The translations under genes and the position numbers were made by a program. Of a stretch of DNA of 63,145 bases, positions 16,073-25,132 are shown piece after piece; position 1 is the stretch's first letter; every line of letters begins with the position of its first letter. The notes under the pieces were generated by a model. The model was not told where the DNA came from. It was given only the letters and a program-made list of their open reading frames with translations, and did not search any database. The stretch lies in assembly GCA_030039165.1 (NCBI GenBank), contig JASHQM010000063.1, forward strand, positions 1 to 63,145, given 5' to 3'. Origin of the DNA: Candidatus Sulfotelmatobacter sp. Its GTDB lineage: Bacteria; Acidobacteriota; Terriglobia; Terriglobales; Acidobacteriaceae.

Positions 16073-16864
16073 TTAGTCCAGTCGGACCAAGAAAACCGCC
16101 CCTTCGGGAGTCTTAGTTTCGGCGACGAGTTGCTGAGCGCGGGAGCGTTGGTCATCGAGCACGCGCACGCGCACCCACCAGTCCCCTGTGGGACTGGGAA
16201 AGCTGAGTACCTTGGCCGTGCGATAACGGTGTTCCAAGCGGCTTGCGAGTTTAGTGGCTTCGTGTTCACTGCGAAAACCGCCGATCTGGACCGCCCATTT
16301 TCCACCTATGTCCAATGGCGCGGGGGTCCGCATCACTTCAATTTTGACTTCGGCGGTACCGGGCAAGTAAACGTCGAGCCTGCGGGCGGCAGCTAAGGAG
16401 AGATCGAGGATGCGTCCGGGGATGAACGGGCCGCGATCGGTAATGCGAACCAGCGCGGTATGGCCGGTTTTCAGATTGGTCACGCGCACGATCGAACCGA
16501 GCGGCAGGGTGCGATGGGCCGCGGTCATGGCGTGCATGTTGTAGACTTCGCCGTTTGCTCCAACACGGTTGTGGTAGGGCGGTCCGTACCAGCTGGCGAG
16601 GCCGGTTTGAGTTGTCAGCGGTGTAGTTCCAGCGGGAATGGCGGGTTCGGCCAGGTTGGGGGAGTATCCTTCTTTCAATTTTTCATGATCATTCGGGGAA
16701 ATGTCTTCGGCAGGGACAGGTTCAGCAGAGGAAGCTGCGGGCGGAGGGGGAGGCACGTTGACATGCGCCTGCCTGGAGTGGCCGCATCCCCCGAGCAGCA
16801 GGATCGCGAGCACCGGAATCAGGATTGCGAGGTTTGAGAGGCAGAGCGATCGGCTGGAGTTCAC
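16073..16864 (-). CDS. rlpA: RlpA-like lipoprotein (septal ring lytic transglycosylase family) with SPOR domain
   Basis: 263 residues. The GTG start at 16864 overlaps the stop of the preceding small gene by 4 bases (GTGA) and gives a lipoprotein signal with lipobox (ILIPVLAILLLGGCG). A double-psi beta-barrel follows at about 90-170 (GLASWYGPPYHNRVGANGEVYNMHAMTAAHRTLPLGSIVRVTNLKTG), with the family GLASWYG start and the Asp region ITDRGPFIPGRILDLS. The C-terminal SPOR repeat (KWAVQIGGFRSEHEATKLASRLE) binds denuded septal peptidoglycan. It probably acts on cell-wall glycan at division; E. coli RlpA itself lacks detectable lytic activity. A longer frame upstream overlaps the neighbouring gene and is not used. 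Confidence 0.9.
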   Translation of the reverse strand: MNSSRSLCLSNLAILIPVLAILLLGGCGHSRQAHVNVPPPPPAASSAEPVPAEDISPNDHEKLKEGYSPNLAEPAIPAGTTPLTTQTGLASWYGPPYHNRVGANGEVYNMHAMTAAHRTLPLGSIVRVTNLKTGHTALVRITDRGPFIPGRILDLSLAAARRLDVYLPGTAEVKIEVMRTPAPLDIGGKWAVQIGGFRSEHEATKLASRLEHRYRTAKVLSFPSPTGDWWVRVRVLDDQRSRAQQLVAETKTPEGAVFLVRLD

Positions 16865-17088
16865 TTGCGCGGTGGGGTCTGCTGCTCCATGTAGTCGGCG
16901 AATTCGTTTAACTTTGTGCTGGCGATGCGCAAGGCCTTGGTCGAGTGCTGGCGGACGGCGGGAACGACCTCGTCGTTGAGATACTTGATGAATTCGGGAA
17001 TCTCTTTTTCGAGGCGCTCGGCGGCTTCGGCGACGGTCTTGCTGACGCGCGCCGAGGCGTCTTCGACCTTGCGGTTGAAGTCGTTCAT
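16861..17088 (-). CDS. Small coiled-coil protein upstream of and coupled to rlpA
   Basis: 75 residues, almost entirely predicted helix with heptad-like spacing (KVEDASARVSKTVAEAAERLEKEIPEFIKYLNDEVVPAVRQHSTKALRIASTKLNEFADYMEQ). No signal peptide. ATG 17088 is preceded by GGAG a few bases upstream (aaggagcgtt). The stop overlaps the GTG of rlpA by 4 bases, so they form one operon with translational coupling. It is reminiscent of phasin or YtxH-type small helical proteins, but no family was identified. Function unknown; co-expression with rlpA suggests an envelope or division role. Confidence 0.75.
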   Translation of the reverse strand: MNDFNRKVEDASARVSKTVAEAAERLEKEIPEFIKYLNDEVVPAVRQHSTKALRIASTKLNEFADYMEQQTPPRK

Positions 17089-17323
17089 AACGCTCCTTGC
17101 TGGTTGTGGGCGTGAATGGACTCACGCGCGGATTGCGGATGCCAGGCAACGGTATTATTTCGTGGTTTGGAGCAAGGGTCAAATCGAGGGGATATAGTCG
17201 AGCAATGCCGTGAAGTTGCCGGCGGTGCTTTCCTCCCTGATAAGGTAAGAACATTCCAAAAAGCGATTCCAAGTTGTGTTTAACAATTCCCAGGAAAATG
17301 GTCGAGCCGGACAGCGTTGCAAG

Positions 17324-18343
17324 GTGAACAAGCACTTAATCATCGCCGGTCACATCATCGGCGCTTCGCTATACCAGTTTCGCTCTCAATTGCTCGCCTG
17401 GTATGAGGCCCGTGCCCGCGAACTCCCCTGGCGCAAGAACCGCGATCCGTATCGTGTGTGGCTTTCTGAGATCATGTTGCAGCAGACGCGCGTGGCGGCG
17501 GTGGTCGAACATTATCACGAGTTCCAGCGACGTTTTCCCGATGTGAAGAAGCTGTCCGCGGCGCGCGAGGCCAGCGTGCTGGCGGCGTGGAGCGGGCTGG
17601 GATACTACCGGCGTGCGCGTATGTTGCATGCGGCCGCAAGAATCGTTGCGCAGAAACATGGCGGAAAATTCCCTCGGACCGCACAAGAACTTCGGATGCT
17701 GCCTGGAATTGGAAGATACACCGCAGCGGCAATCGCCAGCATCGCGTTCGGCGAGCCGGTTGCCGTGGTCGATGGCAACGTGGAACGCGTGATTCAGCGG
17801 ATTACAGGAAATCCACTCAGAGGAGAGAAACTGTGGACCGAGGCCAATGGCTGGCTTGATCGGCAGCGGCCCGGCGACTTTAATCAGGCGATGATGGAGC
17901 TGGGCGCGGTAGTCTGCACGCCGCGCGCACCGGCGTGTTTGACGTGCCCGGTTGTGCACTTGTGCGCGACGCGCGGAGAGCTGGCAACAGGGAAGAAAGC
18001 GGCGCCGCGGAAAAAACGCGAAGCGCATTACGCTCTGAATTACCGGACAAACGGTCGCGGGTGCGAAGTTTTTCTGAAGCGAAGGTCGATCCAGTCTTCG
18101 CTAATGGCGGGCATGTGGGAGTTGCCGGAAATTGACGATCTTTCGCAAGTGAGGAGCGGCGGCAATGCTGAGCCTTGCCTGACTGTACGGCATTCGATCA
18201 CCGTGACCGACTACACGGTAAGAGTATGGCGTACCAGCGCTCCACGATCGAAGGGAAAGTGGATTCCAGTCGAGGGCCTGAACAACATGGCGCTCACGGG
18301 ACTGGCGAGAAAAATCCTGCGAAAAGCAGGTGTTATTCCGTAG
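17324..18343 (+). CDS. mutY: A/G-specific adenine glycosylase MutY
   Basis: Base-excision repair glycosylase that removes adenine mispaired with 8-oxoguanine. It shows the catalytic-helix block LPWRKNRDPYRVWLSEIMLQQTRV, the helix-hairpin-helix LPGIGRYTAAAIASIAFG with catalytic Asp in VDGNVERV, a 4Fe-4S cluster (CTPRAPACLTCPVVHLC) and a C-terminal MutT-like domain for 8-oxoG recognition (MAGMWELPEIDD). The N-terminus is unclear: GTG at 17324 is used, while a GTG at 17276 would give 355 residues; neither has a convincing Shine-Dalgarno. It is divergent from the coiled-coil/rlpA pair. Confidence 0.93.
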   Translation: MNKHLIIAGHIIGASLYQFRSQLLAWYEARARELPWRKNRDPYRVWLSEIMLQQTRVAAVVEHYHEFQRRFPDVKKLSAAREASVLAAWSGLGYYRRARMLHAAARIVAQKHGGKFPRTAQELRMLPGIGRYTAAAIASIAFGEPVAVVDGNVERVIQRITGNPLRGEKLWTEANGWLDRQRPGDFNQAMMELGAVVCTPRAPACLTCPVVHLCATRGELATGKKAAPRKKREAHYALNYRTNGRGCEVFLKRRSIQSSLMAGMWELPEIDDLSQVRSGGNAEPCLTVRHSITVTDYTVRVWRTSAPRSKGKWIPVEGLNNMALTGLARKILRKAGVIP

Positions 18344-18359
18344 GTGAGGCCGCAGGGCA

Positions 18360-19643
18360 CTAATGCGTTCTCTCGGCCGCTTCTTCGATCTCTTCGGCCA
18401 CACTCTTCATCTCCTCGAGTTTTCCTGCGCGTCGCAGCTCAGGGAACCACCGCGCCCAAAGCGCAATCACAATCAGGGTTCCGAAACCGCCCAGCAGAAC
18501 GGCAGGAACGGTGCCGAACCATTGTGCGGTTACCCCAGACTCGAATTGGCCGAGTTCGTTGGAGGTTCCGATAAACACCATGTCGACGGCCATAACGCGG
18601 CCACGCATTTCGTCGGGGGTGCGCAACTGCACCAGGGTGGCGCGGATGATCACGCTGACCATGTCGGCTGCGCCCAGGCAGATGAGCGCGATCAGCGAAA
18701 GAATAAGGCTGCGGGAAACGCCGAAGAGAATTGTACAGATGCCGAAGCCGGTGACCGACCACAGCAGCGTCGGCCCCGAGCGGCGGCGAATTGGGCGATG
18801 CGCTACGGCAACGGCCATAAAAGCCGCTCCAATGCCGGGGGCGGTGCGAAGCAATCCCAGGCCCCAGGGACCGGTATGCAAAATGTCGCGGGCGTAGACC
18901 GGAAGCAGAGCCACGGCTCCGCCCAGCAGCACCGCGAAAAGATCGAGCGAAATCGCGCCCAGGATCAGTTTCTCCCGCCAGATGTAAGTAAGGCCCGCAA
19001 CGATGGTCCTGAACGATATCGGCTCGCGGCGGTGCGCCTGCGGCCGGGTTCTGATACGAAATATAGAGCCAAGAGCGCACAAAGCGGTGAACATAGCGAG
19101 GGCGTAAACGGCCGATGGGCCGTGAAAAAGCGCGTAGAAAATTCCACCGATCGAAGGGCCGAGGATCGTGGCGGCCTGAAAAGTGGTGGCATTCCACGCC
19201 ACGGCATTGGCGAAATGCTCATCGGGAACAAGTTGCGGAAGGATGGAGCGGCTTGCCGTGCCATTGAACGATCGCACGGCTCCGAGAAGAACGAGCACAA
19301 CATAAATCACCTTCACCGAGTTGGTTCCGCGCTCGGCGATGATGAGCAAGAGTGCGGAGCAGAGGGCATATCCGGCGTAGCATGCGCCCAGAACTTTGCG
19401 GCGGTCGAAGCGGTCGGAAGCGTGGCCGGAGACCAGAAATAGAAGAATGCCGGGAAGAAACTGTGCCAATCCGACCAGACCGAGATCGAGGGCGCGCTTG
19501 GTAATGTCGTAGACCTGCCATCCCACGGCAACGGCCTGCATTTCGACGGCGGCTACGATGAGGAAGCGCGCAATCTGGAAAAGGACGAAGGCCGGGTGGG
19601 TGAAGGCAACGCGTCCGGCGGTTTCACGGGCAGGGGTGGGCAT
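18360..19643 (-). CDS. MFS transporter, EntS/MFS_3-like exporter
   Basis: 427 residues, about 12 membrane helices. QVYDITKRALDLGLVGLAQFLPGILLFLVSGHASDRFDRRKVL is the helix 1-3 region, with the D-R-x-x-R-R motif A of major facilitator proteins; a second copy of the motif region lies in the C-terminal half (AVAHRPIRRRSGPTLLWSVTGFG). LVPDEHFANAVAWNATTFQAATILGPSIGGIFY is the typical MFS_3 (enterobactin exporter EntS-like) sequence. The substrate cannot be told. It ends 16 bases after mutY on the opposite strand, so the two are convergent. Confidence 0.88.
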   Translation of the reverse strand: MPTPARETAGRVAFTHPAFVLFQIARFLIVAAVEMQAVAVGWQVYDITKRALDLGLVGLAQFLPGILLFLVSGHASDRFDRRKVLGACYAGYALCSALLLIIAERGTNSVKVIYVVLVLLGAVRSFNGTASRSILPQLVPDEHFANAVAWNATTFQAATILGPSIGGIFYALFHGPSAVYALAMFTALCALGSIFRIRTRPQAHRREPISFRTIVAGLTYIWREKLILGAISLDLFAVLLGGAVALLPVYARDILHTGPWGLGLLRTAPGIGAAFMAVAVAHRPIRRRSGPTLLWSVTGFGICTILFGVSRSLILSLIALICLGAADMVSVIIRATLVQLRTPDEMRGRVMAVDMVFIGTSNELGQFESGVTAQWFGTVPAVLLGGFGTLIVIALWARWFPELRRAGKLEEMKSVAEEIEEAAERTH

Positions 19644-19762
19644 GAGAGTCTAATGTGCCACAGATGCTGAGAGTGTGGATACGGCAGGCGAGCCAAAGCG
19701 CCGCACAGGCTGCGCTGGTTATAATCCGGCTTAGCTGAAAGCTGACGACTGAAAGCCCCTTC
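19644..19762. other. Divergent gap between the MFS gene and the LolC/E-like permease
   Basis: 119 bases that must hold both promoters. Just before the permease start is a short imperfect direct repeat, agctgaaagctgacgactgaaagc (19733-19756), of the same short-word style as other gaps in this window. No further element is seen. Confidence 0.4.
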
Positions 19763-21082
19763 ATGCGCTTTGAACTTTTTGTCGCTCGCCGTTACCTGCG
19801 CGCCAAGCGCAGGCAAGCGTTTATCGGGGTTATTACGGCCATCTCTATTGCGGGAGTGGCCGCCGGCGTGACCTCGCTGATTGTTGCGCTCGCCATCAAT
19901 AATGGATTTCGCCAGGATTTGCAGGAGCGGCTGATCGGTTCGACCTCGCACATCAGTCTTTTGCGCATTGCCGACGACGGAATCAAAGACTGGCAGCCAC
20001 TGCTTGCGCGGCTTGCCAAAGAACCTCACGTGGTTGCGGATGCGCCGGCAATTTTTGAGCAGGTGCTGATTTCGCGCGGACCACGGGCGCGCGGAGCGGT
20101 GCTCAAGGGCATGATCCCGGCGGATGAGCGCAAGATCGGCGATCTGCTGAACACCATCAGCGAAGGCTCGGCGGCGGCGCTGGAGGAAACAGCCCAACCT
20201 CCGGCGCAAGGCACACCCGAGTCGGGCACCAGCAATACTTCTTCGGAATCGCCTGATTCCCTCGCCCGTGTGCACGCGCGGATAGCGGCCATGCCGCCCA
20301 TTATTTTGGGTAAAGACATGGCCGATAATCTGGGAGCCACGGTTGGTTCGGTTGTGCTGGTGACCAGCCCGCAAGGAGAGCTCACACCCTTTGGCATGGT
20401 TCCGAAATACGCGCGCTTCCGCGTAGCGGGAATCTTCAACTCTGGTTTTTTCGATTACGACTCGTCGTGGGCATTTACGCGCTTGTCGGACGCGCAGCGA
20501 CTGTTCGGCCTGGGAGATCTGATTTCGGTCATTGAGTTCAAGATCGACGATATTTACAAGGCGGACCAGGTTTCGCGCGAACTGGAAGAGGCCGCGGGCA
20601 AGGGTTTCATGACCACGAACTGGATGGAGCAGAACAAAGCTCTGTTTCATGCCCTGCGGCTGGAACGGTTGGTGACGTTTATCACCATCGGATTGATTGT
20701 GTTCGTGGCCGCGTTGAACATTCTGATTTCCCTGATCATGATGGTCATGGAAAAAACCAAAGACATCGCGGTCCTGATGTCAATGGGCACGCGCAGTTCG
20801 CAGATACGGAATATTTTCATGGCGCAGGGAGTGCTGATCGGAGTGATCGGAACGGCGATCGGGCTGCTGCTGGGATTTGCCATTTCGTACGCCGGCGGGC
20901 GCTACCACATCATATCGCTATCTCCTGAGGTGTATTCGATCGATTACGTGCCTTTCGCGCCGCGGCTGATCGACGGAGTATTGGTAGCCCTGGTCGCCGT
21001 GGGAGTCTCTTTCGTGGCGACACTATATCCCTCGTGGTCTGCGGGAAGGACGCTGCCGGCGGAAGCCCTGCGCTACGAGTGA
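19763..21082 (+). CDS. Lipoprotein-releasing ABC transporter permease, LolC/LolE family
   Basis: 439 residues. The N-terminus MRFELFVARRYLRAKRRQAFIGVITAISIAGVAAGVTSLIVALAINNGF is the signature first membrane helix of LolC/LolE, followed by a large periplasmic MacB_PCD domain (about 45-285) and an FtsX domain with three C-terminal helices (TFITIGLIVFVAALNILISLIMMVMEKTKDIAVLMSMG; IRNIFMAQGVLIGVIGTAIGLLLGF; LIDGVLVALVAVGVSFVATLYPSW). It would extract lipoproteins from the inner membrane with a LolD ATPase, which is not visible here. The periplasmic domain has a Ser/Thr-rich insertion (AQPPAQGTPESGTSNTSSESPDS) of unknown role. Confidence 0.9.
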   Translation: MRFELFVARRYLRAKRRQAFIGVITAISIAGVAAGVTSLIVALAINNGFRQDLQERLIGSTSHISLLRIADDGIKDWQPLLARLAKEPHVVADAPAIFEQVLISRGPRARGAVLKGMIPADERKIGDLLNTISEGSAAALEETAQPPAQGTPESGTSNTSSESPDSLARVHARIAAMPPIILGKDMADNLGATVGSVVLVTSPQGELTPFGMVPKYARFRVAGIFNSGFFDYDSSWAFTRLSDAQRLFGLGDLISVIEFKIDDIYKADQVSRELEEAAGKGFMTTNWMEQNKALFHALRLERLVTFITIGLIVFVAALNILISLIMMVMEKTKDIAVLMSMGTRSSQIRNIFMAQGVLIGVIGTAIGLLLGFAISYAGGRYHIISLSPEVYSIDYVPFAPRLIDGVLVALVAVGVSFVATLYPSWSAGRTLPAEALRYE

Positions 21083-21328
21083 GTCGCCGGTTTCCGGGTT
21101 TTGCGGCGGAACAAGGGTGGCATTCGCTGTTCCTCGCGCCTGCCGGACGTTCCAACCGCCAGAAGAACGCCAACTGCAGCTTGTTCGGGAAACCTAGCGG
21201 ATAACGCTTTTCCTGTCCACATAGGCTATTTTTGGTGTATCTTGCTGGTTCTTTTCCCAGGAATTACTCGTTTAACGCAGCGTTTTACCCTCGGGGCAGG
21301 CTTCTTGAGTTTCGCAGCGGAGAGAATC

Positions 21329-24055
21329 TTGCGGAGTGTAGCCGCGGTTTTGGTGGCCATTGGGACCGCGAGGTGTGCCTGGGCGAAACCTGTGCCTCAG
21401 GGATCGACGACGGTGAGCCACACGCGCCCTTCGCCGTCGAGGGCAGGGCAAACTGGAGCAACACCTCAGAATACGGCCGCTGCGCAGAGTTCGGCGCCTG
21501 CCCCAGCGTCGGGCCCAACTCCTCAAAGCGCAGCTGCTGCAAGCGCCAATCAGAATCCGCAACAGGCGGTCCAATTCTCGAATTCGCCAGGTGCGCAGCC
21601 GGCAGTTCGTCTGGCACCGAAGCCGACGATTGCGCCACCCTCGTTGACGATTCCACGCCTGAGCCACGCGCCGGTTCTGGAAGACTTCCTCGGTATGAAA
21701 CCCCAGGGCGAAATTGCCCAGCAAATGGCGCAGGTAACCGGCTTCGTGCAACGAGCCCCGCACAATGGAGAAAACGTCTCGGAACCGACGTTCGCCTACC
21801 TCGGTTACGACCAGAAAAATCTGTATGTGGTCTTCGTTTGTTTTGACGACCCGAAAAAAGTACGCGCGCGCATGTCAGTGCGGGAAGACATTTACGACGA
21901 CGACCAGGTCGAGATAATTCTCGATACTTTTCATGACCGGCGGCGGGCGTATGCCTTCCAAACCACACCCTTGGGAGTGCAGTGGGATGCGATCTGGACA
22001 GAAGCGGCGCGCTCGGAAGTCGGAGGGAATTTCGATACCTCGTTCGACACGGTGTGGAGTTCACGCGGCAAAATCACCAAACGGGGCTTTGTCGTGTGGA
22101 TAGCGATTCCGTTCAAAAGCCTGCGCTTTCCCGCGAAGAAAGTGCAGGAGTGGGGAATCATTCTCTACCGCGGCATTTACCGCAACAGCGAAGATTCGTT
22201 CTGGCCCTGGATTAACCGCAAAGTTGAAGGCCGCCTGGGGCAAGCGGCGACGCTGTATGGGTTGGAAGGAATTTCGCCGGGACGCGATATCGAGCTGATC
22301 CCATACGGCATCATGCAGGGCTATCGCGCTCTCGATGAGCGCGACCCGTACAACCCATTTTTTCAGAGTGCGACGGCTAAGGGGCAGACCGGCCTGGACG
22401 CAAAGTACGTGATTCATGATCATTTCGTTCTGGATATGACGGCAAATCCGGACTTCAGCCAAGTCGAGTCGGAAGATCCGCAGATTACGGTAAACCAACG
22501 ATTCGAGGTCTACTTCCCCGAGAAGCGGCCTTTCTTTTTGGAGAATGAAGACTACTTTCGCACGCCCTTCGATCTTTTCTTCACCCGAAACATCCAGGAC
22601 CCTTCGGCGGGAATCCGGTTGACGGGCAAGGAGGGTCCGTACGCGGTCGGGGTGATTTCAACCGATGACCGGGCACCGGGCCTTGCCGTGCCGCAGGTGT
22701 GTCCGCCGACATCATTGGTGTGCGCCGACAATTTGTATGCTATTCGGTCCTATTTCACCATCGCGCGATTGAGCCGAGACATTTTCAAGCAGTCGAGCGT
22801 GGGCATGATTTATTCCGACTGGGAGTGTCCGACCACAGGGGAGTTCAATCGAGTAGGCGGGGGCGACGCGCGCTTCAAGTTCGGGCAAACCTGGACGCTA
22901 GAGGGTCAGGCGGCGACGAGCTCGAGCAATCTTCAGGGTTTGAACGCATATCTTTCACCGACCGGCAATGTGCAAACTACCTGCGAAGATAACCAGTTTC
23001 CGTTCAGTTCGGGCAATTTTGGCAATGGGAATTACTACGCCGGCCCGGCAGACCGCATCGACCTTCGGCGCAGCGGGTTGCGTTTGACATACAGCGGTTC
23101 CTATCAGGATGTGAGCCCCGGCTTTGTCACCGTCCCGGGATTCGTGAATCGGGTGGACATCCGTGACAGCGAGCAGCATGTCTGGTATTTTTTTCGTCCC
23201 AAGAAAAGTTGGGTTACCGCGTGGGGACCAGCGTTATACGGCCACAACGTCTGGGACCACGAGGGAACTCGGCTGGATACCGACTACGAGCCCTACCTGA
23301 ACATCACAGGCCGAGGCCACACGCTGATTCAGTTTGTTCCTTACGAAGAAATGCACGAGCGTTTGCGGCCGCAGGATTTTTACTTTATTGGTTTGCCGGG
23401 AGTGTCGAAAAATCAGGACTACCACGAACACCGCAGCGGAGCGAAGTTCCAGACCGGCTACTTCTCCAAAGTCACGCTTGGCGCCAGTTATTTCTGGGGG
23501 GATGGGGGCAACTACGTTCCCTCCACTATCTTGCCTACGCAGTCCCTTTTGTCCCGGCTGAACACGGGTTCAGGGACGCTCACCTTTCGTCCTACGAAGC
23601 CGTTGAAGATCGAAAATACCTATCTTTTCGAGCGGCTTCGGGCCAGAGATACGGAGTATCTAGCGAGCCTTTCGCAGTTGCCCGCCGGAAGCACTTTGGG
23701 AAAAGGAATCTTCAACAACCACATCGTGCGCAGCAAGTGGAACTGGCAGTTTACTCCGCAGCTTTCGGTCCGCATGATTCTGCAGTACAACTCCGTTCTC
23801 GCAAACACTCCGGGCAATACGTTCTATCCGTACACATACCTGCCCACAGAAAAGGAGTTCAACGCGGATTTCCTGGTTACCTATCTTGTGCATCCGGGGA
23901 CAGCCATTTATGTGGGCTACAACAGCGATCTGCAGAACCTGGATCACGAATTTACTCCCGGCCCGGAGGGGCCGGCGGGACTTTACACTGCGAAGGGATA
24001 CATGAACGATAGCCGGCAGATATTTGTGAAGGTGTCATACTTGTTCCGGTTTTGA
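21329..24055 (+). CDS. Outer-membrane-type protein with CBM9-like domain and DUF5916
   Basis: About 908 residues. No ATG is available near the N-terminus; the TTG at 21329, five bases after GGAGAG, gives a good signal peptide (LRSVAAVLVAIGTARCAWA). A Pro/Ala/Gln-rich linker follows to about residue 110, then a family-9 carbohydrate-binding-like domain (about 120-300; EPTFAYLGYDQKNLYVVFVCFDDP). DUF5916 extends to the end: NPDFSQVESEDPQITVNQRFEVYFPEKRPFFLENEDYFRTPFDLFFTRNI, then alternating strands ending VKVSYLFRF, like a beta-barrel end with terminal Phe. Proteins of this type are predicted outer-membrane barrels of unknown function. The TTG start is inference. Confidence 0.85.
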   Translation: MRSVAAVLVAIGTARCAWAKPVPQGSTTVSHTRPSPSRAGQTGATPQNTAAAQSSAPAPASGPTPQSAAAASANQNPQQAVQFSNSPGAQPAVRLAPKPTIAPPSLTIPRLSHAPVLEDFLGMKPQGEIAQQMAQVTGFVQRAPHNGENVSEPTFAYLGYDQKNLYVVFVCFDDPKKVRARMSVREDIYDDDQVEIILDTFHDRRRAYAFQTTPLGVQWDAIWTEAARSEVGGNFDTSFDTVWSSRGKITKRGFVVWIAIPFKSLRFPAKKVQEWGIILYRGIYRNSEDSFWPWINRKVEGRLGQAATLYGLEGISPGRDIELIPYGIMQGYRALDERDPYNPFFQSATAKGQTGLDAKYVIHDHFVLDMTANPDFSQVESEDPQITVNQRFEVYFPEKRPFFLENEDYFRTPFDLFFTRNIQDPSAGIRLTGKEGPYAVGVISTDDRAPGLAVPQVCPPTSLVCADNLYAIRSYFTIARLSRDIFKQSSVGMIYSDWECPTTGEFNRVGGGDARFKFGQTWTLEGQAATSSSNLQGLNAYLSPTGNVQTTCEDNQFPFSSGNFGNGNYYAGPADRIDLRRSGLRLTYSGSYQDVSPGFVTVPGFVNRVDIRDSEQHVWYFFRPKKSWVTAWGPALYGHNVWDHEGTRLDTDYEPYLNITGRGHTLIQFVPYEEMHERLRPQDFYFIGLPGVSKNQDYHEHRSGAKFQTGYFSKVTLGASYFWGDGGNYVPSTILPTQSLLSRLNTGSGTLTFRPTKPLKIENTYLFERLRARDTEYLASLSQLPAGSTLGKGIFNNHIVRSKWNWQFTPQLSVRMILQYNSVLANTPGNTFYPYTYLPTEKEFNADFLVTYLVHPGTAIYVGYNSDLQNLDHEFTPGPEGPAGLYTAKGYMNDSRQIFVKVSYLFRF

Positions 24056-24104
24056 AGATCAGGCTGCCAGCTTTCGGCCATCAGCTGATGTCTGACCGCT
24101 GGGT

Positions 24105-24132
24105 TTGCTGAATCTCGCGTCAATCCTATAGA
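24105..24132 (+). promoter_or_regulatory. Putative sigma-70-type promoter of rpmE
   Basis: TTGCTG at 24105-24110 and TATAGA at 24127-24132 with a 16-base spacer, 30 bases before the rpmE start. It matches the consensus partly; no experimental support. Confidence 0.4.
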
Positions 24133-24162
24133 ATCTAAAGGTTCGTCGAGGTTCAGATCCCT

Positions 24163-24381
24163 ATGAAGGCAGCCATTCATCCCACTTATAACGAAGTACG
24201 TGTGCACTGCGCCTGCGGCAACACATTTATGACCCGCTCCACTCACAAAGGAGACATTTCAGTGGAAATCTGCTCGGCCTGCCATCCGTTCTTTACCGGC
24301 AAGCAGAAGCTGGTCGATACCGCCGGCCGCGTGGAGCGCTTCCGCCGGAAGTATGCGAAGGCAGAAACGGCGAAGAAGTAA
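24163..24381 (+). CDS. rpmE: 50S ribosomal protein L31
   Basis: 72 residues. [27 protein letters not shown]...[28 protein letters not shown] is the L31 sequence. The four cysteines (CACG, CSAC) make it the zinc-binding form rather than the zinc-independent paralogue. It is monocistronic, with a likely promoter upstream and an intrinsic terminator downstream. Confidence 0.97.
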   Translation: MKAAIHPTYNEVRVHCACGNTFMTRSTHKGDISVEICSACHPFFTGKQKLVDTAGRVERFRRKYAKAETAKK

Positions 24382-24425
24382 GCCATTTAATTGATACACC
24401 TTCGCTGCTGATCAATAGCCCTCTT

Positions 24426-24445
24426 AGCCCGGCTTCGGGTTTTTT
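24426..24445 (+). terminator. Rho-independent terminator after rpmE
   Basis: CCCG/CGGG stem with a gctt loop, extended by G-T and A-T pairs, followed by six Ts (tttttt); 45 bases past the rpmE stop. Confidence 0.75.
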
Positions 24446-24447
24446 GT

Positions 24448-24762
24448 CTAGGAAGACACTTGATTGCCGAGGGATCTGTTTTTCCCGCGAAAGATCAGCC
24501 ATCCCACCACTAATCCCAGCGCAATCGGGAGCAGCCCATACCAAGCCGTTTGCGCCGCGAGGTATCGCGCGAACCAGAATTCCCGTTCCACGCGCGGAAA
24601 GCCGGCCGGAGAATGATCTGCCAGCCAGGTCAGTATCCTGGTGAGCATTGACATCAAAATCTCCACTGCGTCAAACACGAACGTCCATATACCCCAGTGC
24701 AGTAGATACGCTGCGATGACCGGGCCGGCAAATCTTCGAACCAGCGGTTTGATGACGTCCAT
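24448..24762 (-). CDS. Small membrane protein, unknown function
   Basis: 104 residues with two or three hydrophobic helices (AGPVIAAYLLHWGIWTFVFDAVEILMSML; TAWYGLLPIALGLVVGWLIF) and a basic C-terminus. ATG at 24762. It lies just upstream of the rpmE terminator on the opposite strand and runs parallel to the next small membrane gene at 24795-25067 with a 32-base gap. No family recognised. It is supported as a gene by hydrophobic composition and fit into the gap. Confidence 0.6.
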   Translation of the reverse strand: MDVIKPLVRRFAGPVIAAYLLHWGIWTFVFDAVEILMSMLTRILTWLADHSPAGFPRVEREFWFARYLAAQTAWYGLLPIALGLVVGWLIFRGKNRSLGNQVSS

Positions 24763-24794
24763 AGTCGACGCTTCCGTAACGCACCTTGGCTTTT

Positions 24795-25067
24795 TCAGGC
24801 TGACTTCGGTGTTTCGGTGGAATACAGCCAGCGCGCAATTAGATAGGCAACAATCAGATAAATAGCAGCTTTTATCACCGCATCCAGCAGTGAGTAAGTC
24901 ATGGATAAGTGATGCGCCGCCAGCGCTGGGTTATGTCGAGCCTGGGCATCGTAGGAAATTTGTGCGACAGTTGCCGCAATCAGCGCGGTCAAAGCGTCTG
25001 CGACCAGCACCGCCACAAGAATTGCCCCAATATACTCTGTCAGCAAGATCTTTCGAATCATGCGCAT
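24795..25067 (-). CDS. Small membrane protein, unknown function
   Basis: 90 residues with two membrane helices (EYIGAILVAVLVADALTALIAATVAQI; LLDAVIKAAIYLIVAYLIARWLYS). ATG 25067 follows a clear GGAGGATTCG leader; a longer in-frame start would extend it by 41 residues over the dusB promoter region and is not favoured. It probably forms an operon with the gene at 24448. No function can be given. Confidence 0.68.
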   Translation of the reverse strand: MRMIRKILLTEYIGAILVAVLVADALTALIAATVAQISYDAQARHNPALAAHHLSMTYSLLDAVIKAAIYLIVAYLIARWLYSTETPKSA

Positions 25068-25132
25068 CGAATCCTCCAATCCGCCCGATTGTCGCACACT
25101 GGAAATCGGCACAAAACAAGTAAAATACGATC

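Noticed and set aside
16865..17335. An N-terminal extension of RlpA of about 157 residues
   Set aside because: It overlaps the small coiled-coil gene and the sequence is basic and unstructured; the GTG overlap at 16864 gives a proper lipoprotein signal instead.
18363..19442. A 359-codon open frame antisense to the MFS gene
   Set aside because: Composition is hydrophilic and repetitive (many Gln, Asn, Ala), without a family, opposite a clear transporter gene.
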